This document shows, piece after piece, positions 28,100 to 37,029 of a stretch of DNA of 64,000 nt (the first letter of the stretch is position 1; every line of letters begins with the position of its first letter). The notes beneath the pieces were generated by a model. That model was not told where the DNA came from. It was given only the letters and a program-made list of their open reading frames with translations, and did no database searches. A program made the position numbers and the translations under genes. This DNA is from Mycobacterium sp. 852002-51961_SCH5331710 (GTDB lineage: Bacteria; Actinomycetota; Actinomycetes; Mycobacteriales; Mycobacteriaceae). The DNA lies in NCBI RefSeq assembly GCF_001665535.1, contig NZ_LZSQ01000066.1, positions 17,484 to 81,483 of the forward strand, read 5' to 3'.

Positions 28100-29788
28100 C
28101 TAGAGCCGGCTCTCGAGCCGCGCCGACACCCCGGCCTCCTGTAGGTCGAGCCGTTCGAGCATCGCCCGCACCGCCTCGTCCTCGATGCGTCCCTCGTCGC
28201 GTTCGGCGATCAAAGCCGCGCGCTGCTGGGCCAGCACATCGCGGTACAGCGCCGAGAACACCTCCGAGCGCTTGGTGTGCGCCTCCGGATCCGGCATCTC
28301 GTCGGCGTCTTGGGAGTGCCTGGCGATGATCGCCTCGATTTCGGCGGCCACGCGCGGGCTCAGGTTCGCCGGCGGATGGGCCCGGAATTCGGCGAGCACA
28401 CGGTCGGCCGCCTCGTGCACGATGCGTTCGGCCTTGAGTTCCTCGTTGCGGTCGACGGCGTGATCATCGCAGAACCGCGAGAGGTGCAGCCGCCGGATCA
28501 GGATCGGCAGCGTCGAGCCCTGTAGCAACAGGGTGCCGACGCTGACCACGAACGCGACGGCCTGGATGGTGGCGCGCTCGGGGAACGGTTCGCCGGTGAC
28601 CGTCGTCGCCGGAATGGCCGCAGCCGCAGCCAGAGTCACCACCCCGCGCATACCCGTCCATGAGACGACCAGGTTTTCCTGCCAGGACAGCGACCGCCGG
28701 TCGATGCGCGAGCGCCACTTACCCGGTGGGTTGGTGCGCCGCTTGGCTCCCAGCGCACCGCGGCCGCCGCCCTCCGGCACCGGAACGCTCAACCGGTTCC
28801 CGACATGCTGGGAAAGTTTGTTGCGGCCGAAGATGGCGAAGACCGACAGCGGCCGGATCACCAGGACGATGACCAACACCACCAGTGACGCCATCGCGAC
28901 CTCGGCCAGCGACTCGTGCGCCTCCCGCAGATCCTCGAGCACGAAACGCAGATGCAACCCGATGTAAGCGAACACGAACGCCTCGAGCAGCACGTCGACC
29001 GAGTTCCACACGTAGCGCTCCTGCAGCCGGGTCTGGTATCCGGCGGACAGCGTTCCGTTGGCCACCACGAATCCGGCGACCACGACAGCCAGCACCCCAG
29101 AGGCGTGCAGTTCCTCGGCGACGATGAACGCCGCGAACGGCACCACGAGCCCCTGCACGGTCTCGAGTCCGGGATTGGCCAGTCGGCGCCGGATCCATAT
29201 CGTCACGTAGCCGAGCAGCGCGCCGACGATCGGTCCGACCACCGCGCTGTACCCGAACAGCAGAAACGGGTTGTGGATGAAGATGTGTCCGCCGGTGACC
29301 TGCACGACCGCGATGGAGAACAGCGTCAGCGCGGCGGCATCGTTGATCAAGCTCTCGCCCGTCAGGATCGCCATCACCCGCTTGGGCAGACCGAGCTTGC
29401 GTCCCACCGCCACCGCGGTCACCGCATCGGGGGGTGCCACGATCGCGCCGAGCACCAGCGCGGTGGCGAACGTCAGCGGCACGACCACCAGCCACGCCGA
29501 GGCCGCCACCGCGAATGCGGTCACCACGACCAGCCCGATGCCGAGGCCGAGGATCGGCCGGATGTTGCGCAGAAACGTCGGGAACGAGAAGTCCAGGGCG
29601 GCGGAGTACAGCAGCGGCGGCAGCACCACCGTCAGCAGGATGTGCGAATCGAGTTCGGGCGGTTCGAAATCCGGTAGGAAGGACACCGCGGCACCGATGA
29701 CGACGATGATCAGGGCGGGCTCGAGGCCGCGCCGGTGCGCGACAGCGGTGACGACGATGGCTCCGACGACGACGAGAATCAACTCCAC
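28100..29788 (-). CDS. Monovalent cation:proton antiporter, CPA1 (NhaP) family
   Basis: A 562-residue membrane protein with about twelve helices followed by a cytoplasmic tail of roughly 120 residues. CPA1 motifs are visible: LGAIVAPPDAVTAVAVGRKLGLPKRVMAILTGESLINDAAAL, which carries the paired-Asp-type ion site, and VVSWTGMRGVVTLAAAAAIP, the conserved region before the last helices. It exchanges Na+ or K+ for H+ in pH and salt balance. The C-terminal tail (ERIVHEAADRVLAEFRAHPP) is helical and probably regulatory. A homologue, yjcE (Rv2287), lies elsewhere in M. tuberculosis, so this copy is part of the inserted region. Confidence 0.92.
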   Translation of the reverse strand: MELILVVVGAIVVTAVAHRRGLEPALIIVVIGAAVSFLPDFEPPELDSHILLTVVLPPLLYSAALDFSFPTFLRNIRPILGLGIGLVVVTAFAVAASAWLVVVPLTFATALVLGAIVAPPDAVTAVAVGRKLGLPKRVMAILTGESLINDAAALTLFSIAVVQVTGGHIFIHNPFLLFGYSAVVGPIVGALLGYVTIWIRRRLANPGLETVQGLVVPFAAFIVAEELHASGVLAVVVAGFVVANGTLSAGYQTRLQERYVWNSVDVLLEAFVFAYIGLHLRFVLEDLREAHESLAEVAMASLVVLVIVLVIRPLSVFAIFGRNKLSQHVGNRLSVPVPEGGGRGALGAKRRTNPPGKWRSRIDRRSLSWQENLVVSWTGMRGVVTLAAAAAIPATTVTGEPFPERATIQAVAFVVSVGTLLLQGSTLPILIRRLHLSRFCDDHAVDRNEELKAERIVHEAADRVLAEFRAHPPANLSPRVAAEIEAIIARHSQDADEMPDPEAHTKRSEVFSALYRDVLAQQRAALIAERDEGRIEDEAVRAMLERLDLQEAGVSARLESRL

Positions 29789-29838
29789 GCGCCGATTGTC
29801 TCTGAGGCGCGCCCGTCACGTGGACTCAGCCGTGGTGC

Positions 29839-30633
29839 CTAGCTCTGATCGGTCGGACACCAGAACAGGTTGCGGCCCTCCATCACCTCGGTGCGGATCT
29901 CGGTGCCGCACAGCCGGCACGGCTCCCCGGCACGCCGGTACACGTAGGTGCGGGGGCGGCCCGGCGCGTACGACGGCAGCCCGTGATCGTCCTCGCGGCG
30001 GATGGTGTGAATCTTGCCGCGCCGCAGCCCGATCCGCATCAACTCGACGAGGTCGGTCCACATCTCGCCGAACTCGTCCTCGCCGATGCGGATGCCGGGC
30101 CGATGCGGGTCGACGCCGTGGCGGAACAGCAGCTCGTTGCGGTAGACGTTGCCCACCCCGGCGATCACCGACTGGTCCATCAGCAGCGCCCCGATCGGCC
30201 TGCGCGACTTGCGGATTCGGGCCCACGCCAGCGACCCGTCGGCGTCCCGACGCAGCGGGTCGGGTCCGAGGCGGTCGATGACGTCGGCGATCTCCGGCTC
30301 TTCGAGTACCTCACACACCGTCGGCCCCCGCAGATCGGTGGCGTACTCGGCGCCGATCATCCGCATCCGGACCTGTCCCACCGGGGCCGGGACCGGCAGC
30401 GGCACCTCGGTGAACGTGCCGTACAAGCCGAGATGCACGTGCACCACCCGGCCGCCCTCGTAGTGATGGAACAGATGCTTGCCGTAGGCGGTGGCCTTCT
30501 TGAGAACACGCCCGCTGACCGCGGCGGCGCCGTCGGCGAACCGGCCCTGCGGGCTGGACACCAGCACCGGCGCGCGACCGAAGCGGCGCTGATGCAACCG
30601 GGCGAGCCGGTGCAGCGTGTGGCCCTCCGGCAT
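29839..30633 (-). CDS. nei: Fpg/Nei-family DNA glycosylase (endonuclease VIII type, Rv2464c)
   Basis: A 264-residue base-excision repair enzyme that removes oxidised pyrimidines. The mature N-terminus PEGHTLHRLA provides catalytic Pro2 and Glu3; VHLGLYGTF and the helix-two-turn-helix block DQSVIAGVGNVYRNELLF follow. The C-terminal zinc finger reads CRLCGT, then ends FWCPTDQS: the fourth ligand is Asp in place of the usual Cys. The start must be ATG 30633, because Pro2 is the nucleophile. It lies two bases after the rpiB stop, in one operon with it (Rv2465c-Rv2464c order). Confidence 0.93.
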   Translation of the reverse strand: MPEGHTLHRLARLHQRRFGRAPVLVSSPQGRFADGAAAVSGRVLKKATAYGKHLFHHYEGGRVVHVHLGLYGTFTEVPLPVPAPVGQVRMRMIGAEYATDLRGPTVCEVLEEPEIADVIDRLGPDPLRRDADGSLAWARIRKSRRPIGALLMDQSVIAGVGNVYRNELLFRHGVDPHRPGIRIGEDEFGEMWTDLVELMRIGLRRGKIHTIRREDDHGLPSYAPGRPRTYVYRRAGEPCRLCGTEIRTEVMEGRNLFWCPTDQS

Positions 30634-30635
30634 CC

Positions 30636-31118
30636 CTAGGCGCCGGGCACCGGGGGCGCGACGCGGGTGCGCTCGTACTCGGAGAGGATGTCGATACGAC
30701 GTTGGTGCCGCGCGGCTTCCGACCACGGAGTGCTCAGGAACGCGTCGACGATCGCCAACGCCTCCTCGACGCTGTGCATGCGCCCGCCGATGCCGATCAG
30801 CTGCGCGTTGTTGTGCTCGCGTGCGAGTTTGGCGGTCTCGACGCTCCACGCCAACGCACACCGCGCGCCGAGGACCTTGTTGGCCGCGATCTGCTCACCG
30901 TTGCCCGACCCCCCGAGCACGATGCCGAGGCTGCCCGAATCGGCGACGGTCTTCTCCGCGGCGGCGATGCAGAAGGCCGGATAGTCGTCGTCGGGGTCGT
31001 TGACGAAGGCTCCGCAATCGATGGGCTCGTGTCCGGTGTTGCGCAGGTGCTCGATGATGGCCTGCTTGAGGTCGAAGCCGGCGTGATCGGCTCCCAGGTA
31101 GACGCGCATGGCGGTCAT
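30636..31118 (-). CDS. rpiB: Ribose-5-phosphate isomerase B
   Basis: A 160-residue enzyme interconverting ribose-5-phosphate and ribulose-5-phosphate in the pentose phosphate pathway. Family motifs: YLGADHAGFDLKQAIIEHL at the N-terminus, DYPAFCIAAAE, GIVLGGSGNGEQIAANKV (phosphate and ring-opening site) and LAREHNNAQLIGIGGR. Length fits RpiB (about 150-162). ATG 31118 is used; the ATG three codons later (31109) is the more classical start for RpiB. It is followed directly by nei. Confidence 0.95.
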   Translation of the reverse strand: MTAMRVYLGADHAGFDLKQAIIEHLRNTGHEPIDCGAFVNDPDDDYPAFCIAAAEKTVADSGSLGIVLGGSGNGEQIAANKVLGARCALAWSVETAKLAREHNNAQLIGIGGRMHSVEEALAIVDAFLSTPWSEAARHQRRIDILSEYERTRVAPPVPGA

Positions 31119-31152
31119 TGTGGCAGACGCCGCCGGCGCGACCGGGGCGCGA

Positions 31153-31761
31153 TCAGTCGAACTGCGGCGACTCCGTGCGCGTGCGCTTGAGTTCCCAGAA
31201 GTGCGGATAAGACGCGAAGGTCACCGAGGCGTCCCAGAGCTTGCCGGCCTCTTCGCCCCGCGGGATCTTCGACAGCACGGGTCCGAAGAAGGCGACGCCG
31301 TTGACGTGGATCGTCGGGGTGCCGACGTCCTCGCCGACGGGGTCCATGCCCTCGTGATGGCTCTTACGCAGAGCCTCGTCGTACTTGTCGGTGGTGGCGG
31401 CCTCCGCGAGTTCGGCGGGCAGGCCCACCTCGGCCAGCGATTCCTTGATCACCACGTCGAAGTCCTGATTGCCCTGGTTGTGGATGCGCGTACCCATCGC
31501 GGTGTACAACGGCTCGAGGATTTCGCGGCCCTTGGCCTGCTCGGCGGCGATCGCGACGCGCACCGGCCCCCACGCCTTCTTCATCGCCTCCTGGTACTGC
31601 TCGGGCAGGTCACGCCCCTCGTTGAGCACCGCGAGGCTCATCACCCGGAAGTTCACGTCGATGTCGCGGACCTTCTCGACCTCGAGGATCCAGCGCGAGG
31701 TGATCCAGCACCAGGGGCACAGCGGGTCGAACCAGAGTTCTGCGACGGACTTCTCGGGCAT
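31153..31761 (-). CDS. Mycothiol-dependent nitroreductase / DsbA-fold oxidoreductase (Rv2466c orthologue)
   Basis: A 202-residue thioredoxin-fold protein of the DsbA/FrnE type. The active site [15 protein letters not shown] (CPWC, Cys about 16 and 19) begins a family known in M. tuberculosis as mycoredoxin-like, mycothiol-dependent Rv2466c, which protects against oxidative stress and activates nitro prodrugs. The later cis-Pro loop is [13 protein letters not shown]. Upstream on the reverse strand is a SigH-type promoter (31807-31832), in line with the known SigH control of Rv2466c. It is divergent from the DUF732 gene. Confidence 0.94.
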   Translation of the reverse strand: MPEKSVAELWFDPLCPWCWITSRWILEVEKVRDIDVNFRVMSLAVLNEGRDLPEQYQEAMKKAWGPVRVAIAAEQAKGREILEPLYTAMGTRIHNQGNQDFDVVIKESLAEVGLPAELAEAATTDKYDEALRKSHHEGMDPVGEDVGTPTIHVNGVAFFGPVLSKIPRGEEAGKLWDASVTFASYPHFWELKRTRTESPQFD

Positions 31762-31806
31762 GATGAATCCTTCCGGGCGCGGAATGGGCAGGGTCCAATT
31801 GTGAAC

Positions 31807-31832
31807 AACTGCGATCGCGTGTGGAGTGTTCC
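31807..31832 (-). promoter_or_regulatory. SigH-type promoter of the Rv2466c orthologue
   Basis: On the reverse strand GGAAC (complement of 31828-31832, within CGGGGAACA) is followed after 18 bp by GTT (complement of 31807-31809), matching the mycobacterial SigH consensus GGAAY-N(16-20)-GTT. It lies about 46 bp upstream of the start codon. SigH control of this gene is known in M. tuberculosis. Confidence 0.7.
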
Positions 31833-31949
31833 CCGCGTCGGCGCCTATAGCGGCCCGCTCCGCGGATCGCGATATGAGAAACGCCTAAGAGTGCAAACGG
31901 TGACCGAACCGTGTTCCTGATGTGACCAATGTGAAGAATCGTTACCGAA

Positions 31950-32333
31950 GTGAACAAACCTGTTGATGTTCGAGTACGCGCTCTGGCGTTAGGGGCCGGT
32001 CTGGCGGCAATGGCGACAACGTTCGCCGCGCCCGCCCAGGCCGACACGACCGACGACGCCTTCCTGGCCGCGCTCCGCGGTGCGGGCATGACCGTCGACA
32101 ACCCGGTGAACATGGTCGCCGTCGGGGAATCCGTGTGCCCGATGCTCGTCGAGCCGGGTAAGAACCTCGCGAAGGTGTACACGCAGGTGTCCGACAACGG
32201 CATCCCGCCGGACATCGCGGCGTTCTTCACCGGCATCGCGATCTCGATGTACTGCCCGCAGATGATGGCCTCGGTCGGCAACGGCACCGTGCTGGACTGG
32301 CTGCCCGCGGCGCGGGCGATACCCGGCTTCTGA
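31950..32333 (+). CDS. Secreted DUF732-family protein
   Basis: A 127-residue secreted protein. The signal peptide runs to APAQA (about residue 31), with a hydrophobic core ALALGAGLAAMATTFA. The DUF732 domain follows: TTDDAFLAALRGAGMTVDNP, two Cys (one in GESVCPML, one in SMYCPQMM) likely forming a disulfide, and a C-terminal segment. DUF732 proteins are abundant in mycobacteria and of unknown function. The start is GTG 31950. It is divergent from the Rv2466c orthologue and 50 bp upstream of pepN in the same direction. Confidence 0.85.
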   Translation: MNKPVDVRVRALALGAGLAAMATTFAAPAQADTTDDAFLAALRGAGMTVDNPVNMVAVGESVCPMLVEPGKNLAKVYTQVSDNGIPPDIAAFFTGIAISMYCPQMMASVGNGTVLDWLPAARAIPGF

Positions 32334-32383
32334 CGCGGGACGTGCGACGCGCCGTCGGCCGGCGCGCGCTATAGGTTGGTCGC

Positions 32384-34969
32384 GTGGCACTTCCCAACCT
32401 GACCCGCGACCAGGCCGTCGAACGCGCCGCCCTGGTGACCGTCGACAGCTACCGCATCGAACTCGACCTGACCGACGGCGCCGGCAAGCCCGGCGAGCGC
32501 ACCTTCCGGTCCACGACCACCGTCGAATTCGACGCCCTCGCCGGCGCCGACACCTACATCGACATCGCTGCCGACGTGATCCACAGCGCCACGCTCAACG
32601 GCCGCGACATCGACGTCTCCGCCTATGACGAATCCACCGGTATCCCGTTGACCGGATTGGCCGGCCACAACGTCGTCGTCGTCGACGCCGATTGCCGCTA
32701 CTCCAACACCGGAGAGGGGCTGCACCGGTTCGTCGACCCGGTCGACGACGAGGTGTATCTGTATTCGCAGTTCGAAACCGCCGACGCCAAGCGGATGTTC
32801 GCGTGTTTCGACCAGCCCGATCTCAAGGCCGCGTTCGACGTGACGGTGACCGCGCCGTCGCACTGGGAGGTCGTCTCCAACGGCGCCACCGTGAGCGTCG
32901 AGGATGCCGGCGCCGCCAAGCGCCACACGTTCGCCGCCACACCGCGCATGAGCACGTATCTGGTGGCGCTCATCGCCGGACCGTACGCGCGCTGGGACGA
33001 CGTCTATAGCGACGACCACGGCGACATCCCGCTCGGGCTGTTCTGCCGCAGCTCGCTGGCCGAGTTCATGGATGCCGAGCGGCTGTTCACCGAGACCAAA
33101 CAGGGATTCGGGTTCTACCACAAGAACTTCGGCGTCCCGTACGCGTTCGGCAAGTACGACCAGTTGTTCGTGCCGGAGTTCAACGCCGGGGCGATGGAGA
33201 ACGCCGGCGCGGTGACGTTCCTGGAGGACTACGTCTTCCGCAGCAAGGTCACCCGGGCCTCCTACGAACGGCGCGCGGAGACCGTCCTGCACGAGATGGC
33301 GCACATGTGGTTCGGCGACCTGGTCACCATGCAGTGGTGGGATGACCTGTGGCTCAACGAGTCGTTCGCGACGTTCGCCTCGGTGCTGTGCCAGGCCGAG
33401 GCCACCGAGTACACCGAGGCGTGGACGACGTTCGCCAATGTCGAGAAGTCGTGGGCGTACCGGCAGGACCAGCTGCCCTCCACACACCCGGTCGCCGCCG
33501 ACATCCCGGATCTGGCCGCGGTCGAGGTGAACTTCGACGGGATCACCTACGCCAAGGGCGCCAGCGTGCTCAAGCAGCTGGTCGCCTACGTCGGCGAGGA
33601 GGAGTTCCTCTCCGGGCTGCGGGATTACTTCCGCGACCACGCATTCGGCAACGCCACCTTCGGTGATCTGCTGGGCGCCCTGGAGAAGGCGTCGGGCCGC
33701 GACCTGTCCGGATGGGGCAGGCAGTGGCTCAAGACGACTGGCCTCAACACGCTGCGCCCCGAATTCGATCTCGACGTCGACGGCCGGTTCACCCGGTTCT
33801 CCATCGATCAGAGCGGCGCCGCACCGGGTGCCGGCGAGACCCGCGTGCACCGTCTCGCCGTCGGCGTCTACGACGACGACGGATCCGGCAAGCTGGTCCG
33901 GGTGCATCGCGAGGAACTCGACGTCGAGGGACCGCGCACCGATGTGCCTGCGCTACAGGGAGTTTCACGCGGCAAGTTGATCCTGGTCAACGACGACGAT
34001 CTGACCTACTGCTCGCTGCGGCTGGACCAGGACTCGCTGCAGACCGTGCTGACGCGCATCGCCGACATCGCCGAGCCGTTGCCGCGCACCCTGGCGTGGT
34101 CGGCGGCGTGGGAGATGACGCGCGAGGCGGAGCTTAAGGCGCGTGACTTCGTGTCGCTGGTGACCAGCGGTGTACACGCCGAGACGGAAGTCGGTGTGCT
34201 GCAGCGTCTTCTGCTGCAGGCGCAGACGGCGTTGAACTCCTATGCCGACCCCGAGTGGGCGCACTCGGAGGGCTGGTCGGCGTTCGCCGACCGGCTGCTG
34301 GAACTGGCCCGCGGCGCCGAGGGCGGCTCGGATCACCAACTGGCGTACGTCAACGCGCTGTGCGGGTCGGTGTTGTCGAGCAGGCACACCGACGTGCTGA
34401 AGGCGGTGCTCGACGCGGATCCCGCCGAGTCCGGACTGGGCGGGCTGGTGGTCGACACCGATCTGCGGTGGCGCATCGTCACCGCGTTGGCCGCGGCGGG
34501 CGTCGTCGACTCCGACGGCGCCGCAACACCGTTCATCGACGCCGAGGCCCAGCGCGACCCGACCGCGGCCGGCAGGCGCCACGCGGCGGCGGCGACCGCG
34601 GCGCGTCCGCAGCCGGAGGTCAAGGCGACGGCGTGGGAGCAGGTCATCGAGGACGACACGCTGCCCAACATCACCGCCCGCGCGATCATCGGCGGCTTCG
34701 TGCAGCCGGGTCAGCAGGATCTGCTGCAGCCGTTCCGCGCCAAGTACTTCGGCGCGATCTCGGGAGTGTGGCAGCGGCGCTCCAGCGAGGTCGCACAGAC
34801 CGTCGTCATCGGGTTGTACCCGTCGTGGGACATCAGCGAGGACGGTCTGGCCGCGGCCGACGAGTTCCTCGCCGACCCCGACGTGCCGCCTCCGCTGCGT
34901 CGCCTGGTCATCGAGGGCCGCGCCGGCGTCGAGCGTTCCCTGCGCGCCCGCGCCTTCGACATCACCTAG
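32384..34969 (+). CDS. pepN: Aminopeptidase N (M1 family zinc metallopeptidase)
   Basis: An 861-residue cytoplasmic aminopeptidase, the same length as Rv2467. The zinc site is HEMAHMWFGD (HExxH at about 303-307) with the third ligand Glu in LWLNESFATF, about 19 residues later. The exopeptidase motif GAMENAG lies shortly before. An N-terminal beta-saddle domain recognises the free amino end and a C-terminal ERAP1-like helical domain follows. Start GTG 32384 (VALPNLTRDQ). A strong hairpin after the stop (34984-35010) probably ends the transcript. Confidence 0.97.
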   Translation: MALPNLTRDQAVERAALVTVDSYRIELDLTDGAGKPGERTFRSTTTVEFDALAGADTYIDIAADVIHSATLNGRDIDVSAYDESTGIPLTGLAGHNVVVVDADCRYSNTGEGLHRFVDPVDDEVYLYSQFETADAKRMFACFDQPDLKAAFDVTVTAPSHWEVVSNGATVSVEDAGAAKRHTFAATPRMSTYLVALIAGPYARWDDVYSDDHGDIPLGLFCRSSLAEFMDAERLFTETKQGFGFYHKNFGVPYAFGKYDQLFVPEFNAGAMENAGAVTFLEDYVFRSKVTRASYERRAETVLHEMAHMWFGDLVTMQWWDDLWLNESFATFASVLCQAEATEYTEAWTTFANVEKSWAYRQDQLPSTHPVAADIPDLAAVEVNFDGITYAKGASVLKQLVAYVGEEEFLSGLRDYFRDHAFGNATFGDLLGALEKASGRDLSGWGRQWLKTTGLNTLRPEFDLDVDGRFTRFSIDQSGAAPGAGETRVHRLAVGVYDDDGSGKLVRVHREELDVEGPRTDVPALQGVSRGKLILVNDDDLTYCSLRLDQDSLQTVLTRIADIAEPLPRTLAWSAAWEMTREAELKARDFVSLVTSGVHAETEVGVLQRLLLQAQTALNSYADPEWAHSEGWSAFADRLLELARGAEGGSDHQLAYVNALCGSVLSSRHTDVLKAVLDADPAESGLGGLVVDTDLRWRIVTALAAAGVVDSDGAATPFIDAEAQRDPTAAGRRHAAAATAARPQPEVKATAWEQVIEDDTLPNITARAIIGGFVQPGQQDLLQPFRAKYFGAISGVWQRRSSEVAQTVVIGLYPSWDISEDGLAAADEFLADPDVPPPLRRLVIEGRAGVERSLRARAFDIT

Positions 34970-34983
34970 AACTCCGTTGCGCG

Positions 34984-35010
34984 GGCGTGCGTGTTCCCAC
35001 ACGACACGCC
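34984..35010 (+). terminator. Terminator hairpin after pepN
   Basis: GGCGTGCGTGT (34984-34994) pairs with ACACG-A-CACGCC (34999-35010): an 11-bp GC-rich stem with one bulged A and a four-base TCCC loop, 14 bp after the pepN stop. There is no U-tract, which is common for mycobacterial terminators. Confidence 0.65.
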
Positions 35011-35056
35011 GCGTCATCGCGACGTTTTGCGCACGCTCGCCGGGCATGCTGAGCCC

Positions 35057-35407
35057 GTGGCGATCAGCAGAACCCGCCGGGCCAGGGCGGCCCGCAGGCG
35101 CAAGCGTCGGCTCGGCGCCGTCGACAACGACCTCACGCCACAGCAATGGCAGGCCTTGAAGGATGCGTGGAAGGGCTGCGCCTACTGCGGGGCGACAGAC
35201 CGAGCGCTCCAGCGCGACTGCGTCATGGCGATATCCCGCGGCGGCCGCTACACCATCGACAACGTCGTCCCGGCCTGCGCTTCGTGCAACACCAGCAAGT
35301 GCAACGACGAGGTCACCGCATGGCTGCGGCGCAAACGTCTCGACGAGCGGCGGTTCCTCGAGCGCTACGTCGAGATCCGCGCCGCGCTCGCGGTCGACGC
35401 ACCCTGA
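35057..35407 (+). CDS. HNH endonuclease-domain protein (small)
   Basis: A 116-residue protein. A very basic N-terminus (RTRRARAARRRKRRLG) precedes an HNH-type zinc nuclease fold: CAYCGATDRALQRDCVMAIS with the first CxxC, IDNVVPACASCNTSKCND with the second CxxC and the NxxxxC block. The central His of a canonical DHVVP motif is replaced here by DCVMAI, so nuclease activity is doubtful. The start is GTG 35057; the frame is open to 34991 without support and would cover the pepN terminator. Function unknown. A larger HNH protein lies at 36223-36891. Confidence 0.75.
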   Translation: MAISRTRRARAARRRKRRLGAVDNDLTPQQWQALKDAWKGCAYCGATDRALQRDCVMAISRGGRYTIDNVVPACASCNTSKCNDEVTAWLRRKRLDERRFLERYVEIRAALAVDAP

Positions 35408-35440
35408 CGCGCGCTCGCGCAAAGGCGCGAAAGGTCTGTG

Positions 35441-35926
35441 TCAGGCCGGGGTGACGCCGGCGCTCATCACGCGCACCGCGCTGATCAGGCCGTCCATCAG
35501 GTTGCCGTCCTTGAACGACGCCGCGGCCGCCGAAACGCCCAACGGTGCGGCCTCTTCGATGCCACGCCCCTTGACGTCGGCTCCGTAGACCACCTCGATC
35601 GCGCGCTGGTCGGGCGATACCGCCAGCAGCACCGCGTTGTTCGGAGTCGGCACCTGCGCGAGGATCTCGCGCGCGGTGGCCGCCGTGTCGGTGCCGAGGT
35701 CGCCGATGTACACGGCGAAGCGTGCCTTGGCCGCCCGCGAGCCGTACTTGAGCGCGTCGTCGAGGAACACCAGATCCTTGACCGGGAAGGGGTAATCCAC
35801 CGACAGCGCGCCCGGCTGCGTGACACCGGAGATGCGACCGCTGGACGTGACCACCCAACCGACGGGCAGATCGGCGCGCTCGACCGCGGCCCGGTGGCCG
35901 GTTACTGCAACATCACCACTTGCCAC
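35441..35926 (-). CDS. DUF5130 (TPM-like) domain protein, Rv2468c orthologue
   Basis: A 161-residue protein of a conserved actinobacterial family related to TPM-domain proteins. Recognisable segments are [72 protein letters not shown] and the C-terminal [20 protein letters not shown] place the start at GTG 35924-35926 because GGAGG lies about eight bases before it; a TTG at 35941 is possible. It overlaps the end of the upstream membrane-protein gene by 14 bp, so the two are probably co-translated (Rv2468A-Rv2468c order). Biochemical role not established. Confidence 0.85.
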   Translation of the reverse strand: MASGDVAVTGHRAAVERADLPVGWVVTSSGRISGVTQPGALSVDYPFPVKDLVFLDDALKYGSRAAKARFAVYIGDLGTDTAATAREILAQVPTPNNAVLLAVSPDQRAIEVVYGADVKGRGIEEAAPLGVSAAAASFKDGNLMDGLISAVRVMSAGVTPA

Positions 35927-36197
35927 TGGCGCCGCCTCCAATCGTCACCGCGTGCGTGTCATGCCCACCCACGTTTCCGCCTTCGGCCGCGGAATCGGCC
36001 GCCACGCTGCGCCCGGTGGCGTGCCCGTGACCGGCCGGCTCGTCGGCCGCCCACAGGATCGGGGCGTGCTTCCAAGGTTCGGACATCTTGTAGGTCGCCG
36101 GGTGCGGGCCCTTCTTGCGCCAGATGAGAGCGGCAAGCACGGCCGTCAGCCCGAGCGGCACCAGAATCAGTAGCGCGTGTGTCAGTGCGGTGCTCAC
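35913..36197 (-). CDS. Small membrane protein (Rv2468A-like)
   Basis: A 94-residue protein with one N-terminal membrane helix ([19 protein letters not shown]), a positive stop-transfer (RKKG) and a cytoplasmic tail, [20 protein letters not shown] followed by a His/Gly-rich stretch. Its place directly before the DUF5130 gene fits M. tuberculosis Rv2468A. It is conserved in mycobacteria without known function. ATG start at 36197. Its 3' end overlaps the DUF5130 gene. Confidence 0.78.
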   Translation of the reverse strand: MSTALTHALLILVPLGLTAVLAALIWRKKGPHPATYKMSEPWKHAPILWAADEPAGHGHATGRSVAADSAAEGGNVGGHDTHAVTIGGGASGKW

Positions 36198-36222
36198 GTC
36201 GCAAACCGTATACCAGCCGCGT

Positions 36223-36891
36223 TTACGCCGCGCCTTCGCCCAGATATCGGACCCACGACGGGTCGAGTTCCTTCACGCTCGACAGCAGCCGCCAGTGCTG
36301 TCCCTTCGGCGGGACGGGCACCGTGCGCAGCGACCACCCCAGCTCGGTGAGCAGCCGGTCCGCCTTGCGGTGGTTGCACGTCGAACAGGCCGCCACGCAG
36401 TTCTCCCAGGCGTGCGCCCCGCCGCGGCTGCGGGGAACCACGTGGTCGACGGTGTCGGCCTTGCCGCCGCAGTAGGCGCAGCGGAACCGGTCGCGGTGCA
36501 TCAGCGCGGCGCGGGTCATCGGGATGCGCGCGCGATAAGGCACCCGCACGTAGGTGCGCAGCCGAATCACCGAGGGCACCACGATCGAGCGGGTCGCCGA
36601 ATGGATCACCGGTCCCCCGGGATCGTCGTGCACGACGTCGGCCTTCCCGCACATCAACATGATGACCGCTCGGCGCATGGGCAGAGCGGTCAGCGGTTCG
36701 TAGGTGGAGTTCAGCAGGAGGACCCGGCGGCGGCCCCAGATCGAGGCCTCGCTGGTACTCGGCGGATGGATGTCGACGCTGTGCAGCACGCGTGCCTGTG
36801 CGCCCGGTACCGCCGACCCGGCTAGGGCGGTCGCGGCACCGTGGCTCCGCTGGCCGGCCCTTCTGGACGGGCCTTTCTTGCGATGCGCCAT
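36223..36891 (-). CDS. HNH endonuclease-domain protein, Rv2469c orthologue
   Basis: A 222-residue basic protein. Mid-section [21 protein letters not shown] is the conserved N-terminal block of this actinobacterial HNH family. The nuclease motif is complete: [21 protein letters not shown] followed by [18 protein letters not shown], with two CxxC zinc pairs, the catalytic DH and a terminal NxxK-type helix. The ATG at 36891 ([11 protein letters not shown]) has a strong GGAGGA ribosome-binding site. Its biological target is unknown; such genes are core in mycobacteria, which argues against a selfish element. Confidence 0.9.
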   Translation of the reverse strand: MAHRKKGPSRRAGQRSHGAATALAGSAVPGAQARVLHSVDIHPPSTSEASIWGRRRVLLLNSTYEPLTALPMRRAVIMLMCGKADVVHDDPGGPVIHSATRSIVVPSVIRLRTYVRVPYRARIPMTRAALMHRDRFRCAYCGGKADTVDHVVPRSRGGAHAWENCVAACSTCNHRKADRLLTELGWSLRTVPVPPKGQHWRLLSSVKELDPSWVRYLGEGAA

Positions 36892-37029
36892 ACGTCCTCC
36901 GTCCGACAGTTCACCACGGATTCCTGTGAATCGCACGACATTTCTCGACGTGTTCGCAGGTCAATTGGGTGAACATCGGGTGGCGCGCCCGCCTGACCTG
37001 GCAATCCAGCAACAGGGAACAATGGGGGC

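Noticed and set aside
35415..35430. TCGCGC-AAAG-GCGCGA hairpin between the small HNH gene and DUF5130
   Set aside because: Only a 6-bp stem, common by chance at this GC content; not enough for a terminator call.
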